The notes below the pieces were generated by a model. It did no database searches. It was not told where the DNA came from and saw nothing but the letters and a program-made list of their open reading frames with translations. Made by a program: the position numbers and the translations under genes. Of a stretch of DNA of 64,000 nt, positions 29,201-37,414 are shown piece by piece. Source of the DNA: Maricaulis sp048268525. Its GTDB lineage: Bacteria; Pseudomonadota; Alphaproteobacteria; Caulobacterales; Maricaulaceae. How positions within the stretch are numbered: the stretch's first letter is position 1; every line of letters begins with the position of its first letter. The stretch covers positions 1 through 64,000 of the forward strand of contig NZ_JBLWVH010000013.1 of the NCBI RefSeq assembly GCF_048268525.1, written 5' to 3'.

Positions 29201-29391
29201 AGATCCAGCTGGGCGGCGGCTTCATGTCGTTTGACTCCACGACAGTGCATTTCGGTCTGGGCGGGCTCAATTCCGTTGACGGACTGAGAGTTCGCTGGCC
29301 AGACGGTGAAGTATCGGACATTGAAGGCCCGCTACCGGCGTCAACAACCTACTTGGTTCGACGCCTCTCGCGTGAAGGAGTGACAGAATGA
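26260..29391 (+). CDS. fusion of ArsP-like permease, FG-GAP/VCBS propeller and ASPIC/UnbV domain
   Basis: 1043 residues from the ATG at 26260, which overlaps the gspK stop (ATGA) and has GAGAGG upstream; an in-frame ATG at 26209 lacks a ribosome site. Residues 1-370 hold about nine membrane segments and the permease (PF03773-like) signature GAPLGVCVNCAAPIARG with a later SPTLN. From about 465 to 930 six Asp-x-Asp-x-(D/N)-Gly calcium loops mark FG-GAP/VCBS repeats, such as DGDGHPD and DNDGWRD. A Cys-containing insert of about 110 residues lies between repeats four and five. The end (about 945-1035) matches ASPIC/UnbV, with FGLGG and VRWPDG. The propeller is presumably outside the cytoplasm. 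Substrate unknown. Coupling to the T2SS operon implies a shared job. Confidence 0.85.
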   Translation: MNKTSLRADLIRGDQSKRLVFAALVMIALATFFWTSSRYPSLDEKAMMSGAIQLEDPLGFEALIALDPTASTIERIGVSTVNWINTNKKGMTFGWLFGAAFLTLLGYFRRRNFKNSFANSAYGLVIGAPLGVCVNCAAPIARGLFQGGSRAETTLSAMIASPTLNVVVLTMAFSLLPFYIAITKVVLSLFVILVGVPLVCRLLPAERLQRTVPAETPVPQAPSLPEPGAETLSASAIGFLTDYLRNFWFIIRVTAPLMLLAGFLGAVAGTLISPDLVSGREFGLLGVLAAGAVGTFLPVPIGFDVVVSGALLNGGVGHGFVMTLVFTLGSFSIYSLLIVGTSVGWRAGGLLALMVATLGIASGIAVDAYHKYQTQRAIELLTSEDEVGLRFDLSPQGLGLGLTVQSAETPQSAPPTDAIVVERVPYADRPQDDSPFTRVEAWHLGIDQPIEFSFSDMWPPFWEGRSVASGDLDGDGHPDLVFASTRVGLYIYFNDGDGGFRGGAVEDERLGSLPVFNATIVDIDNDGWRDVFLTTYQQGNFILPNRNGRLDPSSLQPVTNRPDAVLTLATSFGDIDTDGDLDVALGNWAAGWYRRVPGEESRNRILFNDGGDLNGEQFLELPGIPGETLSILMSDVDSDGNPDLIVGNDFEVPDYVYIGDGAGGLSAVTHQDGRIPMTTNTTMSVSAFDVANNGRMALYFAQIAGRADGVSDRLRMQPIDRYCDDIERESDRAICEQNMSIKAWYRPGNSLDPSNARRCSGFDEPYRSECRGMMIKDLAIQNDNPDMCDLIPVSQPRIQAYCNMHFRPVRPMSRDEQSAALPQIMSRNVMLEPDDSGTYLETAQVRGVEIGGWSWDVSVGDFDNNGWQDLYIVNGTWVPNEVSPSNILLSNTGNGFEESTEQWGMTDFALTAAASVLDLDGDGDLDIITVPVNAPVTAFINNAGSNSISVRLEDHVGNRDGVGARVEIIDQQLPTGLQSREIQLGGGFMSFDSTTVHFGLGGLNSVDGLRVRWPDGEVSDIEGPLPASTTYLVRRLSREGVTE

Positions 29392-30608
29392 GTCGTCGGT
29401 ATTTGTATGGTGCAGCCGGACTGGGGGTCTTGGCACTCTCGATTGCCGGCGCTTTCATTCTGTATGGGGCGGGCAACAACCACCGGCTTTCCGACGAACA
29501 AATCGAAACGCGTATGGCCGATGCGACCGAAGCATACGGACAGGCCCGCTATCAGGAAGTTGCAGAAATACTCGCCGAACTGGCAACGGCGGAAGTGCCC
29601 TTGGCGCAATACAGGCTCGGCATGATGCACCAGCAGGGGCTTGGCGTACCGCGCAATACTGCCAGGGCTATTGAATTGCTCGACGCAGCTGCGGCCAATG
29701 GCATGGGTGACGCCCGGGACGCCTTGGTAGAAATCCTTTTGGAGGCGGCTGAAAACGCTGACAGCCCCGAATCCGGCGTCCCCTACTACGAACACGCGGC
29801 TTCAATTGGCGACGTGCGGGCCAAAGCCATCCTTGGCTCCTATTATTTTAGTGGGCAAGTCTTGTCCCAGGACCTTGGACGCGGTGTGAACCTGCTGCGG
29901 GAAGCTGCAGAGGGCGGGGACGTACGCGCCCAATCAAACCTTGGGTATGCCTATCGAACCGGAACCGGCGTGGTTCGCGACGACGCGGCGGCATTTCGCT
30001 GGTATCTCGAAGCGGCGGAAGCCGGCATGGTCCGAGCACAAGCCGCAGTCGGCCTCCTTTACGAGGAGGGTGCCGGAACAGAGCGAAACCTTACGGAAGC
30101 CGTCCGCTGGTATCTCAACGCCCTTGAAGCCGGTGCGCCAGGCGTCGCTGTCCGCTTGGGACGCCTCGTCGCTTCAGGAGAGATTCAGGCGGGAAACCAC
30201 GATGAGGCTGTCGATTGGGTAACATCAGCCGCACGCGGCGGTGACGCGACGTCGATAGAGTGGATTCAAAACGAGTCGGAATCCGGAGATGTTGCTGCGC
30301 TGTACGCGTTGGCAACCATGTATGACGTCGGCGAAGGCGTGCCGCAAAACTCGCGTCTCGCCGCCGAAAGCTACCAGCAAGCTGCGGAGCGGGGTTCACC
30401 TCCGGCTCAACTGGTAATGGCTCGCCGCATGGCTGCGGGCGAGGACGGCGATCCCGATTATGTTATGGCGCATGTCTGGGCGAACCTGGCGGCGGCCAAT
30501 GGCGTCGAGGGCGCAGCCGCAGAGCGTGACCTGTTCGGACAATTCCTTTCTCCGGCCGAACTGACCAACGCCCAGGATCTGGCCGCGAGCTGGCGACCCG
30601 TGGAATAA
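29388..30608 (+). CDS. membrane-anchored Sel1-repeat protein
   Basis: 406 residues, coupled to the fusion gene by ATGA. The N-terminus has a membrane anchor or signal (about residues 6-28). The rest is a solenoid of Sel1-like TPR units, recognisable from repeated Ala-x-x-x-Leu-Gly-x-x-Tyr/Met and Gly-x-Gly-Val patterns, e.g. LGMMHQQGLGVPRN and LGYAYRTGTGVVRD. Such proteins act as scaffolds in envelope complexes. Its partner is unknown; operon position suggests the T2SS or the permease fusion. Confidence 0.85.
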   Translation: MSRRYLYGAAGLGVLALSIAGAFILYGAGNNHRLSDEQIETRMADATEAYGQARYQEVAEILAELATAEVPLAQYRLGMMHQQGLGVPRNTARAIELLDAAAANGMGDARDALVEILLEAAENADSPESGVPYYEHAASIGDVRAKAILGSYYFSGQVLSQDLGRGVNLLREAAEGGDVRAQSNLGYAYRTGTGVVRDDAAAFRWYLEAAEAGMVRAQAAVGLLYEEGAGTERNLTEAVRWYLNALEAGAPGVAVRLGRLVASGEIQAGNHDEAVDWVTSAARGGDATSIEWIQNESESGDVAALYALATMYDVGEGVPQNSRLAAESYQQAAERGSPPAQLVMARRMAAGEDGDPDYVMAHVWANLAAANGVEGAAAERDLFGQFLSPAELTNAQDLAASWRPVE

Positions 30609-30615
30609 GTCGGAC

Positions 30616-31899
30616 ATGATGATCAATTCCGCATACCGCTGTACTGGCCGTCTGCTTATCTTGGGGGCCGTATCTGCGCTTCTGGTCACATCGGTCGCTG
30701 GCGCACAGGAAACATCCGGGCTGCCCGACGTCGAGGCCGCGCTCGACAGGCAAGCGTATCACTCGGCACTCGAACTGGTTCGGCCTCTCGTGGAGGAAGG
30801 CAATCCGGACGCGACTTCCATGCTGGCGCACATGTTTCGCCGCGGCTTGGGCCTTCCGCAGAACTACACCCGGGCCTATGAGCTTGACCGGATAGCCGCG
30901 CGGGCTGGCGTGGTCCGCTCGCAGAACGCTCTTGGACACGCTCTGTTGGCTGGTTTCGGTGCCGAGCAGGATATCGAATCTGCGTTGTACTGGTTCGAAC
31001 AGGCCGCGCTATCCGGGGATCCAGATTTCCAGTTTGACTATGCCGCCACACTAGCGGGCCTGCCTCAACCTGATTTCGAGGCTGCCGCCCGTTGGTATTC
31101 ACTGGCAGCCGAACAGGGGAATGCCGAAGCCCAGGCCAATCTCGGCGTGCTGTACCTGCAGGGTGACGGAGTAGAGGCCAATGAGGCCGAGGCTGCACGA
31201 CTGTTTCGAGCTGCCGCTGAATCGGGCAATGCCCAGGCCCAGAACAATCTGGGCCTGTTGCGGGTCCGCGGGATCGGTGTCGAACAGGACTACGAGGCTG
31301 CGGCCCACTGGTTTGGCCTGGCTGTGGACCAGGGCTTGGCCGAGGCCATGAGAAACCTCTCCATTCTTCATGAATCAGGCTTCGGAATGCCCGTCGACGA
31401 GGAAGCCGCGAGGGCACTTCTGGGTCGAGCCAGGGCGGTAGAGGTCGGGAATGTTGCCAGCCTGATCGAACAACTGGGTGTGCCATTCGACGACAGACTG
31501 GTCATGCCGGACTGGAGTCTGCCGATGGACCCCGCCGAGAACGCCGCAGCCGAGGCCGGTGAAACTGTCGCGCTCTATCGGACGGCCTTCAGATATCTTG
31601 ACGGATTGGGAGTCCGGCAGGACACAAGGCTGGGCCTCGCCCGATTGCAACAAGCTGCGCGCCAGGGGTCCGGCGCCGCAGCGCTCAATCTTTGCGTACT
31701 TTATGCCCGGGGCTCCAGGGTTCCCCAGAGCTATCGAACCGCGCTGGTCTGGTGCAGCATCGCGTCCTATCGCGGTCAGGCGCGTGCCGAGCTGTTGCGC
31801 GACCGTCTTATTCTCACACTTCCGCCAGATGTCGTCGCAGCAGCCCAATCACAAGTCCCGGACCTGTTGGCGGCCAATGACGGCGGAAACCGGCCCTGA
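30616..31899 (+). CDS. exported Sel1-repeat protein
   Basis: 427 residues with a cleavable signal (likely cut after Val-Ala-Gly-Ala near residue 32). At least six Sel1 units follow, e.g. LGVLYLQGDGVEANE and LGLLRVRGIGVEQD, and a pair of units near the C-terminus after a spacer. It starts 7 bp after the previous Sel1 gene, so the pair look like diverged duplicates with different localisation (one anchored, one soluble in the periplasm). Confidence 0.85.
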   Translation: MMINSAYRCTGRLLILGAVSALLVTSVAGAQETSGLPDVEAALDRQAYHSALELVRPLVEEGNPDATSMLAHMFRRGLGLPQNYTRAYELDRIAARAGVVRSQNALGHALLAGFGAEQDIESALYWFEQAALSGDPDFQFDYAATLAGLPQPDFEAAARWYSLAAEQGNAEAQANLGVLYLQGDGVEANEAEAARLFRAAAESGNAQAQNNLGLLRVRGIGVEQDYEAAAHWFGLAVDQGLAEAMRNLSILHESGFGMPVDEEAARALLGRARAVEVGNVASLIEQLGVPFDDRLVMPDWSLPMDPAENAAAEAGETVALYRTAFRYLDGLGVRQDTRLGLARLQQAARQGSGAAALNLCVLYARGSRVPQSYRTALVWCSIASYRGQARAELLRDRLILTLPPDVVAAAQSQVPDLLAANDGGNRP

Positions 31900-31986
31900 T
31901 CGCAGAAAACGTAATGTCGCCAAGTGCGAAGGATTGTGTCGCAACCAGCTTGTGTATATGATTCCGCTCGAAATGAGAGGTACTCA

Positions 31987-32442
31987 ATGCGGGTGCAAAA
32001 TCTGATCTTCCTGGTGGTTGCTGCCATTTGGTTTGTGTCACCATCAGGAGTGGCGATCTCCCAGTCAGATGGCGAGACGTCAGCGGACTCTATTTCGGTC
32101 CGACTGGCCGGTACGCGATTGTACTTCGACGGCGAGCCGGGTTTCTTCAATTATTCGGTTCGCGTGACCGGACCCAATGGGTATCTCGGCGAGGTGTTTT
32201 CAGCGCGCCGCCCACCGAGTTTCCGTCTGAGCGACCATGGCACCGTTGAGGACGGTGTCTATCGATATGAAGTCACGGCCGCCACCCGCGAGGTGGTCCA
32301 GTATTCGACTCCAAGGTCACGCAGCACCAATGGGCGCGATGCGACGTCGCAAGAACCGCGCATTGGAATTGCATCCGACGGCAACTTTCGCGTCGTCAAT
32401 GGACAAATTTTCGCCTCGTCCGAGGCGGAGTCAGAAACCTGA
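31987..32442 (+). CDS. small exported protein of unknown function
   Basis: 151 residues from the ATG at 31987, which has GAGAGG 6-11 nt upstream; the frame is open upstream but without a start signal. A signal peptide covers about residues 1-25. The mature part is beta-rich with a stretch like an Ig/fibronectin edge (Gly-Val-Tyr-Arg-Tyr-Glu-Val). No family recognised. It lies between the Sel1 genes and the tail-fibre-like gene, and so may be a T2SS substrate or a co-factor of the next protein. Confidence 0.65.
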   Translation: MRVQNLIFLVVAAIWFVSPSGVAISQSDGETSADSISVRLAGTRLYFDGEPGFFNYSVRVTGPNGYLGEVFSARRPPSFRLSDHGTVEDGVYRYEVTAATREVVQYSTPRSRSTNGRDATSQEPRIGIASDGNFRVVNGQIFASSEAESET

Positions 32443-32468
32443 TTATTGCCGCAATGGGGGGCATTCTC

Positions 32469-33596
32469 GTGAAGCAGTTTCGTACCATAGCCAGTTCGCT
32501 GGCCCTCGCTCTCGGACTCTCAGTGGGGGGCCCTGGAGCGACCTCGGCCGACTATCAGCATCTTGATGATGTCATCATCACTTTCAGCCTTTGCGTCGGC
32601 AATGACTGCGTCAATGGTGAGAGTTTCGGATTCGACACCCTGCGGCTGAAAGAAAACAATCTCCGCATCCATTTCAACGATACCAGTACCTCAGCCAGCT
32701 TTCCCACACGGGACTGGCGTATCGTCATCAATGACTCGGGGAACGGTGGATCCGATTATTTCGCGATCGAAGACTCTGATTCCGGTCGTCAGGTTTTTCG
32801 CGTCGATGGCGGAGCGCCATCAAATTCACTCTACGTCGACAGCAGCGGCGAAGTTGGCGTCGGGACCTCGACCCCGGTGACGGAAATCCACGTGGTTGAC
32901 GGTGACTCTCCGACGCTGCGCCTTGAGCAGAACGGCTCCAGCGGCTTCACCCCGCAAGTCTTCGACCTGGCAGCCAACGAGGCCAATTTCTTCATTCGGG
33001 ACGTTACCAATGGCAGCCAGCTGCCCTTGCGAATTCAACCGGGCGCCGACAGCAACGCGTTTTACATTGCCTCCAACAACAATATCGGGTTGGGCACAGC
33101 AAGCCCCGATGACAACCTTCACATCATCGACTCGTCGGACGGTTACTTCGGCATCACGTTGGAAGATACCGGCGCAACCGGCGGAACCGGTTCCTGGCGC
33201 ATGGTTCATGGTGGCCAGAACACGACGTTCCGGATTTCCCGGGCCGGTAGTGGCCTGTCCGAGCTCATCCTTTACGAAGGCGGAAACCTGACAATCGGCG
33301 GCACGCTCACGACCGCGGGCAGCTGTAGTGTCGGCTGCGATGCGGTGTTTGAAGAAGGCTACGAACTCCCATCGATCGAAGATCACGCCGAAGCCATGTG
33401 GACCAATCGTCACTTGCCGAATGTCGGCCCCACGGCCGAGCAAGGCCCGATGAACATCTCGGACAAGGTTGGTGGTATTCTCAATGAGCTTGAGACTGCC
33501 CACATCTATATCGAGCAACTTCATCGCGAGCAGCAGGCCTCGCAGGCGCAGATTGCCTATTTCGAGGAACGCCTGACCCGACTTGAACAAAACTGA
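32469..33596 (+). CDS. exported phage-tail-fibre-like protein with C-terminal coiled coil
   Basis: 375 residues from a GTG at 32469, chosen because a run of six G sits at correct spacing and the result is a clean signal peptide; an ATG at 32454 is in frame. The body holds tail-fibre-like units with VGVGTSTP and IGLGTASP followed by Leu/Ile-His-(Val/Ile), as found next to S74 peptidase/chaperone domains. The last ~50 residues form a coiled coil (Leu-Asn-Glu-Leu-Glu to Leu-Thr-Arg-Leu-Glu). No full S74 catalytic domain is visible. Likely a trimeric fibre exposed on the surface or secreted, possibly by the T2SS. A strong terminator follows. Confidence 0.75.
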   Translation: MKQFRTIASSLALALGLSVGGPGATSADYQHLDDVIITFSLCVGNDCVNGESFGFDTLRLKENNLRIHFNDTSTSASFPTRDWRIVINDSGNGGSDYFAIEDSDSGRQVFRVDGGAPSNSLYVDSSGEVGVGTSTPVTEIHVVDGDSPTLRLEQNGSSGFTPQVFDLAANEANFFIRDVTNGSQLPLRIQPGADSNAFYIASNNNIGLGTASPDDNLHIIDSSDGYFGITLEDTGATGGTGSWRMVHGGQNTTFRISRAGSGLSELILYEGGNLTIGGTLTTAGSCSVGCDAVFEEGYELPSIEDHAEAMWTNRHLPNVGPTAEQGPMNISDKVGGILNELETAHIYIEQLHREQQASQAQIAYFEERLTRLEQN

Positions 33597-33622
33597 CGGG
33601 GCGGGAACGCAAGTCAAATGCA

Positions 33623-33660
33623 GGGCAGGCCCGTCCGTTCGATGGGCCTGCCCTTTTTTT
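33623..33660 (+). terminator. strong rho-independent terminator ending the T2SS operon
   Basis: GGGCAGGCCC at 33623-33632 pairs perfectly with GGGCCTGCCC at 33644-33653 across an 11-nt loop, followed by seven T. It marks the 3' end of the transcript that starts at or before gspE. Confidence 0.92.
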
Positions 33661-33804
33661 GACGCCCCGGCAGAGAATCGGGAAGGTCGACATATTCACG
33701 CGCAGAGTCAGGCGAGCCCCGCCTGATCCGCGTCTCAACCGAAGTTCGGCGACAACACCGTTCCACTCCGAGATCTTGCGGCCCGGTAGATCAAGGCGCC
33801 AACC

Positions 33805-35673
33805 ATGTCATCACAGCATTCACTTCGCGCGCCTCGACCAGACATCAACAAAAGAGGCCTGATGGTCCTGACCACGCTGCTGCCATCTGTAGCGATGGCA
33901 CTGGCAGTTCTCTATCTGCTGCCTCGTGGAGTCGAGTTCAGCGACACGGGCTTCTACTACAACTCCATTTTCAACCTGCGGGAAATTGACATGCAGACCA
34001 CGCAGTTTGGCGTTGTCTGGCATGTATTTTCATTCTCCGAATCCTTCCTGTTCCACCGCATTGCGGTGTTTGTCCTCATCTGGGCTGGCGCTTACTTTCT
34101 GATCCGGCAGAGCCATGAGTTTTGTGTTGGATCCACCCCGAGCCACCTGACAGAGGCAAGCCATGTATTTCTGGCAGGGCTGGCCGTAACGCCATTTTAC
34201 CGCAACTGGGTACCGGACCCGTCCTATAACGCAATTGGATACATCCTGCTGCTGATGGTCACCGCGCTGGCGCTCAGGGTTTCAGTCCGCTTGAGACGGT
34301 CGGACACGTGTTGCCGCACCGAAATGCTGGTGACGGGAAGCCTGTTGATTCCCCTTTTTCTGACCCGGCCCTTGGCGCCACTGATCATCGCCCTTGTCGC
34401 CGTACCGCTCGTGCTGGGCTTTTCCCGACCCGATCTGCCTCGTCTTGCCAAGGCCGCAGGCTGGTTGCTCGCCGGGGTTGCCGGCTACCTTGTTTTCCAA
34501 ACCCTGACGGTGGAACCGCCTTGGACAACATTGGAGCGGATCGATGGCGGATTGGAGCGTCGTGTCCTGCTTGAACGCGACGGAGCGCTGGGCCGAGGAC
34601 TTGAACGGTTTTTCGAAGACATCTCGACATTTGGCGGACGGGATTGGGCTACGTATTTGCCATTGGCTGCGTTTGCGGCCCTCGTTCTGGGTCGCAACCT
34701 GATTCCGCCTGCCTTATCCCGAACTTCTGATTGGGTCGGGGTCGCGTTATTGCTTGGAGCGGTACTGAGCCTCGCATTTGGTCCAACCGACCTCCGAGCG
34801 CTTTACACCCAAGCTTGGTCAGGCTCTCCTGATTTCGGAGCCATGGGATTTGCTATTTTGGTTTGTGCCGTGTCGGCCCTGGTCCTTATCCCTGTGATCG
34901 CCCTCTGGCGCCGTGCGCCGTTTGACCACTGGCTCCGGGACTGGGCGGTATTACTGGCGACACTTGCGCTTTGCGTGGCCGCCTTCTTCGGAACCGGCAG
35001 TAATTGGCTGGTGAAGTTCCAGTTCTTTGCAGGCACTCTCATCGGCCTGTTCGCCATCTTCCTGATCGCTGGCAGTGGAGGCCGGCTCTGGAAGTCGACC
35101 GCCATCTTCCTGCTCTTGGCCTTCGCATACGTATTTCTTTCGATGAAGCACGCGTATCAACTCCCCTACCGCCTGCCGTCGGACCTCTCAACGCAGAGCG
35201 AACCAGTAGAGTCCGCGAGGGGGATGACGTTCATGCGGGTAGACCCGTCCACCCGAGGTTTCATCGAGGATATTACGTCACTACAGGAACGCCTGCCCGA
35301 GGCAGGTCCCAATCCCGCACTGATTGACCTGTCCGGTCGTTTGCCGATGGTTGCGTTTTTACTTGACCTGTCCACGCCACGAACACCCTGGGCCTTGTCA
35401 GGCTATTCAGGCTCACAGGCATTGTTCGATCATACAATTGCGAGCCTGGACCGTGCGACGGTCCGCAATGCCTGGGTCCTCCAAAGCCCCGCCCGCGAGA
35501 ATTCGCACGACCCGGCGGTTCTGGCCCGGCACGGGCTGACTTTTCCAGACGATTACGAGGCCGTCCTCGAGACCTGGTCTGACTATGTCCAGTCGCCGAT
35601 CATCATCTGGATTCCGCTCCAAAACGCAGAACCGCGCGCGAACGGGGCTGGCTCAACCGAACAGGATCAATAA
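33805..35673 (+). CDS. polytopic membrane protein, possibly a GT-C-type glycosyltransferase
   Basis: 622 residues with about eleven membrane segments and a C-terminal extracytoplasmic domain of about 170 residues. Just after the first membrane segment an acidic loop reads Glu-Phe-Ser-Asp-Thr-Gly-Phe-Tyr, which resembles the first-loop acidic motif of GT-C glycosyltransferases. A 130-bp gap after a terminator precedes it, so it probably has its own promoter. Neighbouring surface-glycan genes fit a sugar-transfer role, but the family is not certain. Confidence 0.7.
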   Translation: MSSQHSLRAPRPDINKRGLMVLTTLLPSVAMALAVLYLLPRGVEFSDTGFYYNSIFNLREIDMQTTQFGVVWHVFSFSESFLFHRIAVFVLIWAGAYFLIRQSHEFCVGSTPSHLTEASHVFLAGLAVTPFYRNWVPDPSYNAIGYILLLMVTALALRVSVRLRRSDTCCRTEMLVTGSLLIPLFLTRPLAPLIIALVAVPLVLGFSRPDLPRLAKAAGWLLAGVAGYLVFQTLTVEPPWTTLERIDGGLERRVLLERDGALGRGLERFFEDISTFGGRDWATYLPLAAFAALVLGRNLIPPALSRTSDWVGVALLLGAVLSLAFGPTDLRALYTQAWSGSPDFGAMGFAILVCAVSALVLIPVIALWRRAPFDHWLRDWAVLLATLALCVAAFFGTGSNWLVKFQFFAGTLIGLFAIFLIAGSGGRLWKSTAIFLLLAFAYVFLSMKHAYQLPYRLPSDLSTQSEPVESARGMTFMRVDPSTRGFIEDITSLQERLPEAGPNPALIDLSGRLPMVAFLLDLSTPRTPWALSGYSGSQALFDHTIASLDRATVRNAWVLQSPARENSHDPAVLARHGLTFPDDYEAVLETWSDYVQSPIIIWIPLQNAEPRANGAGSTEQDQ

Positions 35674-35705
35674 GGGTTCAGCCCGGATGTGTCCCTGTAT
35701 GGAAT

Positions 35706-36449
35706 TCAGCCGTGGGCCCCGAATTTCGGCAGACTATCCAGCCAGTGTCGGACTCCGGCGGGACCGACACTCGCGATATAATCCAGAATCGACATGTGAG
35801 AGTGAAATTCTGGCCCATTCTGTGAGTACTCAGGATGGACAAAGTCCTGAAATGTCACCGACACGCCATTCTGCGCGAGAAATCCGGTATCCACATAGGC
35901 AACACCTTTGGCGCCGAGATACAGGTCGGTCGCGTCATTGGCTTGCGCAATCTCCAGCAAACGAGCGGTCAGGTCCGCGTCGGGTGCACGCGGCACATCG
36001 CTCGCCCGGCTGAATGTGCTGGCAATCGACAGATGCGAGGAAAGCCGCTCAATCAATGGAATGGTCAGGTCCGTCAACCTCTCCGGCTGCGCCTCAAACG
36101 CCTCTTGGAGCATGGCGATGACTGGCGCGACAAATGGTGATGACGCGTAAGCTTGGCTGATGGTCAGGATCTGCTTTCGCGCCCAATTGCGACCATAGTC
36201 AATTCGACTCTCATGCAACCTTGTATGCAATCCATCCCGCTTCACAGGGACAATCAGCCATGTCGGCCCGGCTTTGGTGCAAATACGGTTGCGGTTTCTC
36301 CAGTCGTTCTTGGTGTATTGAACATCATCCTGAAAAACAAAATGATCAACATATTCAATTTGTTCGAAATAGCCGATCCAGGGCAGATAGACCGGCTGCA
36401 GGATGCCGATGCATTTCTTCGCCCGGGCGTCATCTGACCGCCGTGCCAC
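35706..36449 (-). CDS. WbqC family protein
   Basis: 247 residues starting with GTG at 36449, which shares one base with the upstream TAG and has AGGTGAG before it. The WbqC signature is clear: Ile-Gln-Pro-x-Tyr-Leu-Pro-Trp-Ile-Gly-Tyr-Phe near residue 17, then Phe-Gln-Asp-Asp-Val-Gln-Tyr and Asn-Arg-Asn-Arg. WbqC proteins occur in O-antigen and flagellin-glycan clusters, where an acyl or amide transfer role is suspected. Last gene of the six-gene glycan operon. Confidence 0.9.
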   Translation of the reverse strand: MARRSDDARAKKCIGILQPVYLPWIGYFEQIEYVDHFVFQDDVQYTKNDWRNRNRICTKAGPTWLIVPVKRDGLHTRLHESRIDYGRNWARKQILTISQAYASSPFVAPVIAMLQEAFEAQPERLTDLTIPLIERLSSHLSIASTFSRASDVPRAPDADLTARLLEIAQANDATDLYLGAKGVAYVDTGFLAQNGVSVTFQDFVHPEYSQNGPEFHSHMSILDYIASVGPAGVRHWLDSLPKFGAHG

Positions 36450-37414
36450 TACCCACTCACCTTGCCGGACCGGCTTTCCGTGAACTCGACACCGTCAATG
36501 TCCCGGATGAAATAGGCCGGCTTCCTCGATGAAATATTGAGAATTCGCAACAGGTATTGGCCGATGATGCTCATGGCCCCCAGCTGAAGGCCACCAATCA
36601 GCAATACCGCTACCATCAACGACGACCAGCCCACCTCAACCGGTACGCCCGACAGTTTCCGCACGACTATGAATGCTGCCAGCGTAAGGCTACCGAACAT
36701 GATAAAGAAGCCCAGCGCGCCGAGCCACCGCAACAACAGATTGGAGTTCCCGACAAGCAGGTTCGAAAACTGGCGCAACCGTCTCGAGAAAGTGTAGCGG
36801 GAACGCTCATAGGCGCTCGCATGATGCACTACATCGACGGCAACAATGTCCGTCGTCACCTGCTGGATAAGTGCGGGAATGAACGGGCGGTCACTCGAGT
36901 TTCGGAGCATGCCTTCCACGACCTGTCGCCTGATGAGTTTCATCGGGGAGATCGGGAAATCATAACCAAGAATGACGCTGTCAAATTTCGCCTTGATGCG
37001 GCTGGTCACCCGCTGCATGAGATCGTGCTTCTTGTTCCGGTAGCGCGCGATGACCACGTCATGGTCGTTGTGTTCCGCAAGCCTCTCGAGATCTTCAGGG
37101 GCTTGCTGCAAGTCATCGTCCAGCGTCAGGACCCGATCTCCCTGGCTGCGGGACAGACCACAGATCACAGCACCCGGCTTGCCGAAATTCCGGGTCAACC
37201 GAATGACGGTCACACCAGGACGCTTGCCGACCGATCGAAGCGTGGCTGGCGCCTCCAGGCTGGGCGACCCATCATCCACAATGACGATCTCGTATCGTTC
37301 GACCTTCATTGTGGTGAACGTTTGCTCCAGCCGCTCGACCAGTTCGACCAATGGAGGTCCGGGATTGTAGGTGGGAATGATGACCGAGTACTCGCACCTG
37401 TCAGGAGATGTCAT
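36449..37414 (-). CDS. family 2 glycosyltransferase, DPM1/ArnC-like, with two membrane segments
   Basis: 321 residues. The GT-A catalytic part has Ile-Val-Asp-Asp-Gly-Ser near residue 47 and the DDDLQQ metal site near 98. Two membrane segments follow at about 230-255 and 265-290. This is the layout of polyprenyl-phosphate sugar transferases (DPM1, ArnC, GtrB). It would load a sugar on a lipid carrier at the inner membrane. The ATG overlaps the upstream sulfotransferase stop (ATGA). Confidence 0.9.
   Translation of the reverse strand: MTSPDRCEYSVIIPTYNPGPPLVELVERLEQTFTTMKVERYEIVIVDDGSPSLEAPATLRSVGKRPGVTVIRLTRNFGKPGAVICGLSRSQGDRVLTLDDDLQQAPEDLERLAEHNDHDVVIARYRNKKHDLMQRVTSRIKAKFDSVILGYDFPISPMKLIRRQVVEGMLRNSSDRPFIPALIQQVTTDIVAVDVVHHASAYERSRYTFSRRLRQFSNLLVGNSNLLLRWLGALGFFIMFGSLTLAAFIVVRKLSGVPVEVGWSSLMVAVLLIGGLQLGAMSIIGQYLLRILNISSRKPAYFIRDIDGVEFTESRSGKVSG

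Noticed and set aside
32469..33660. A prophage remnant suggested by tail-fibre motifs
   Set aside because: No other phage gene is near, and the gene has a signal peptide and belongs to the T2SS operon.
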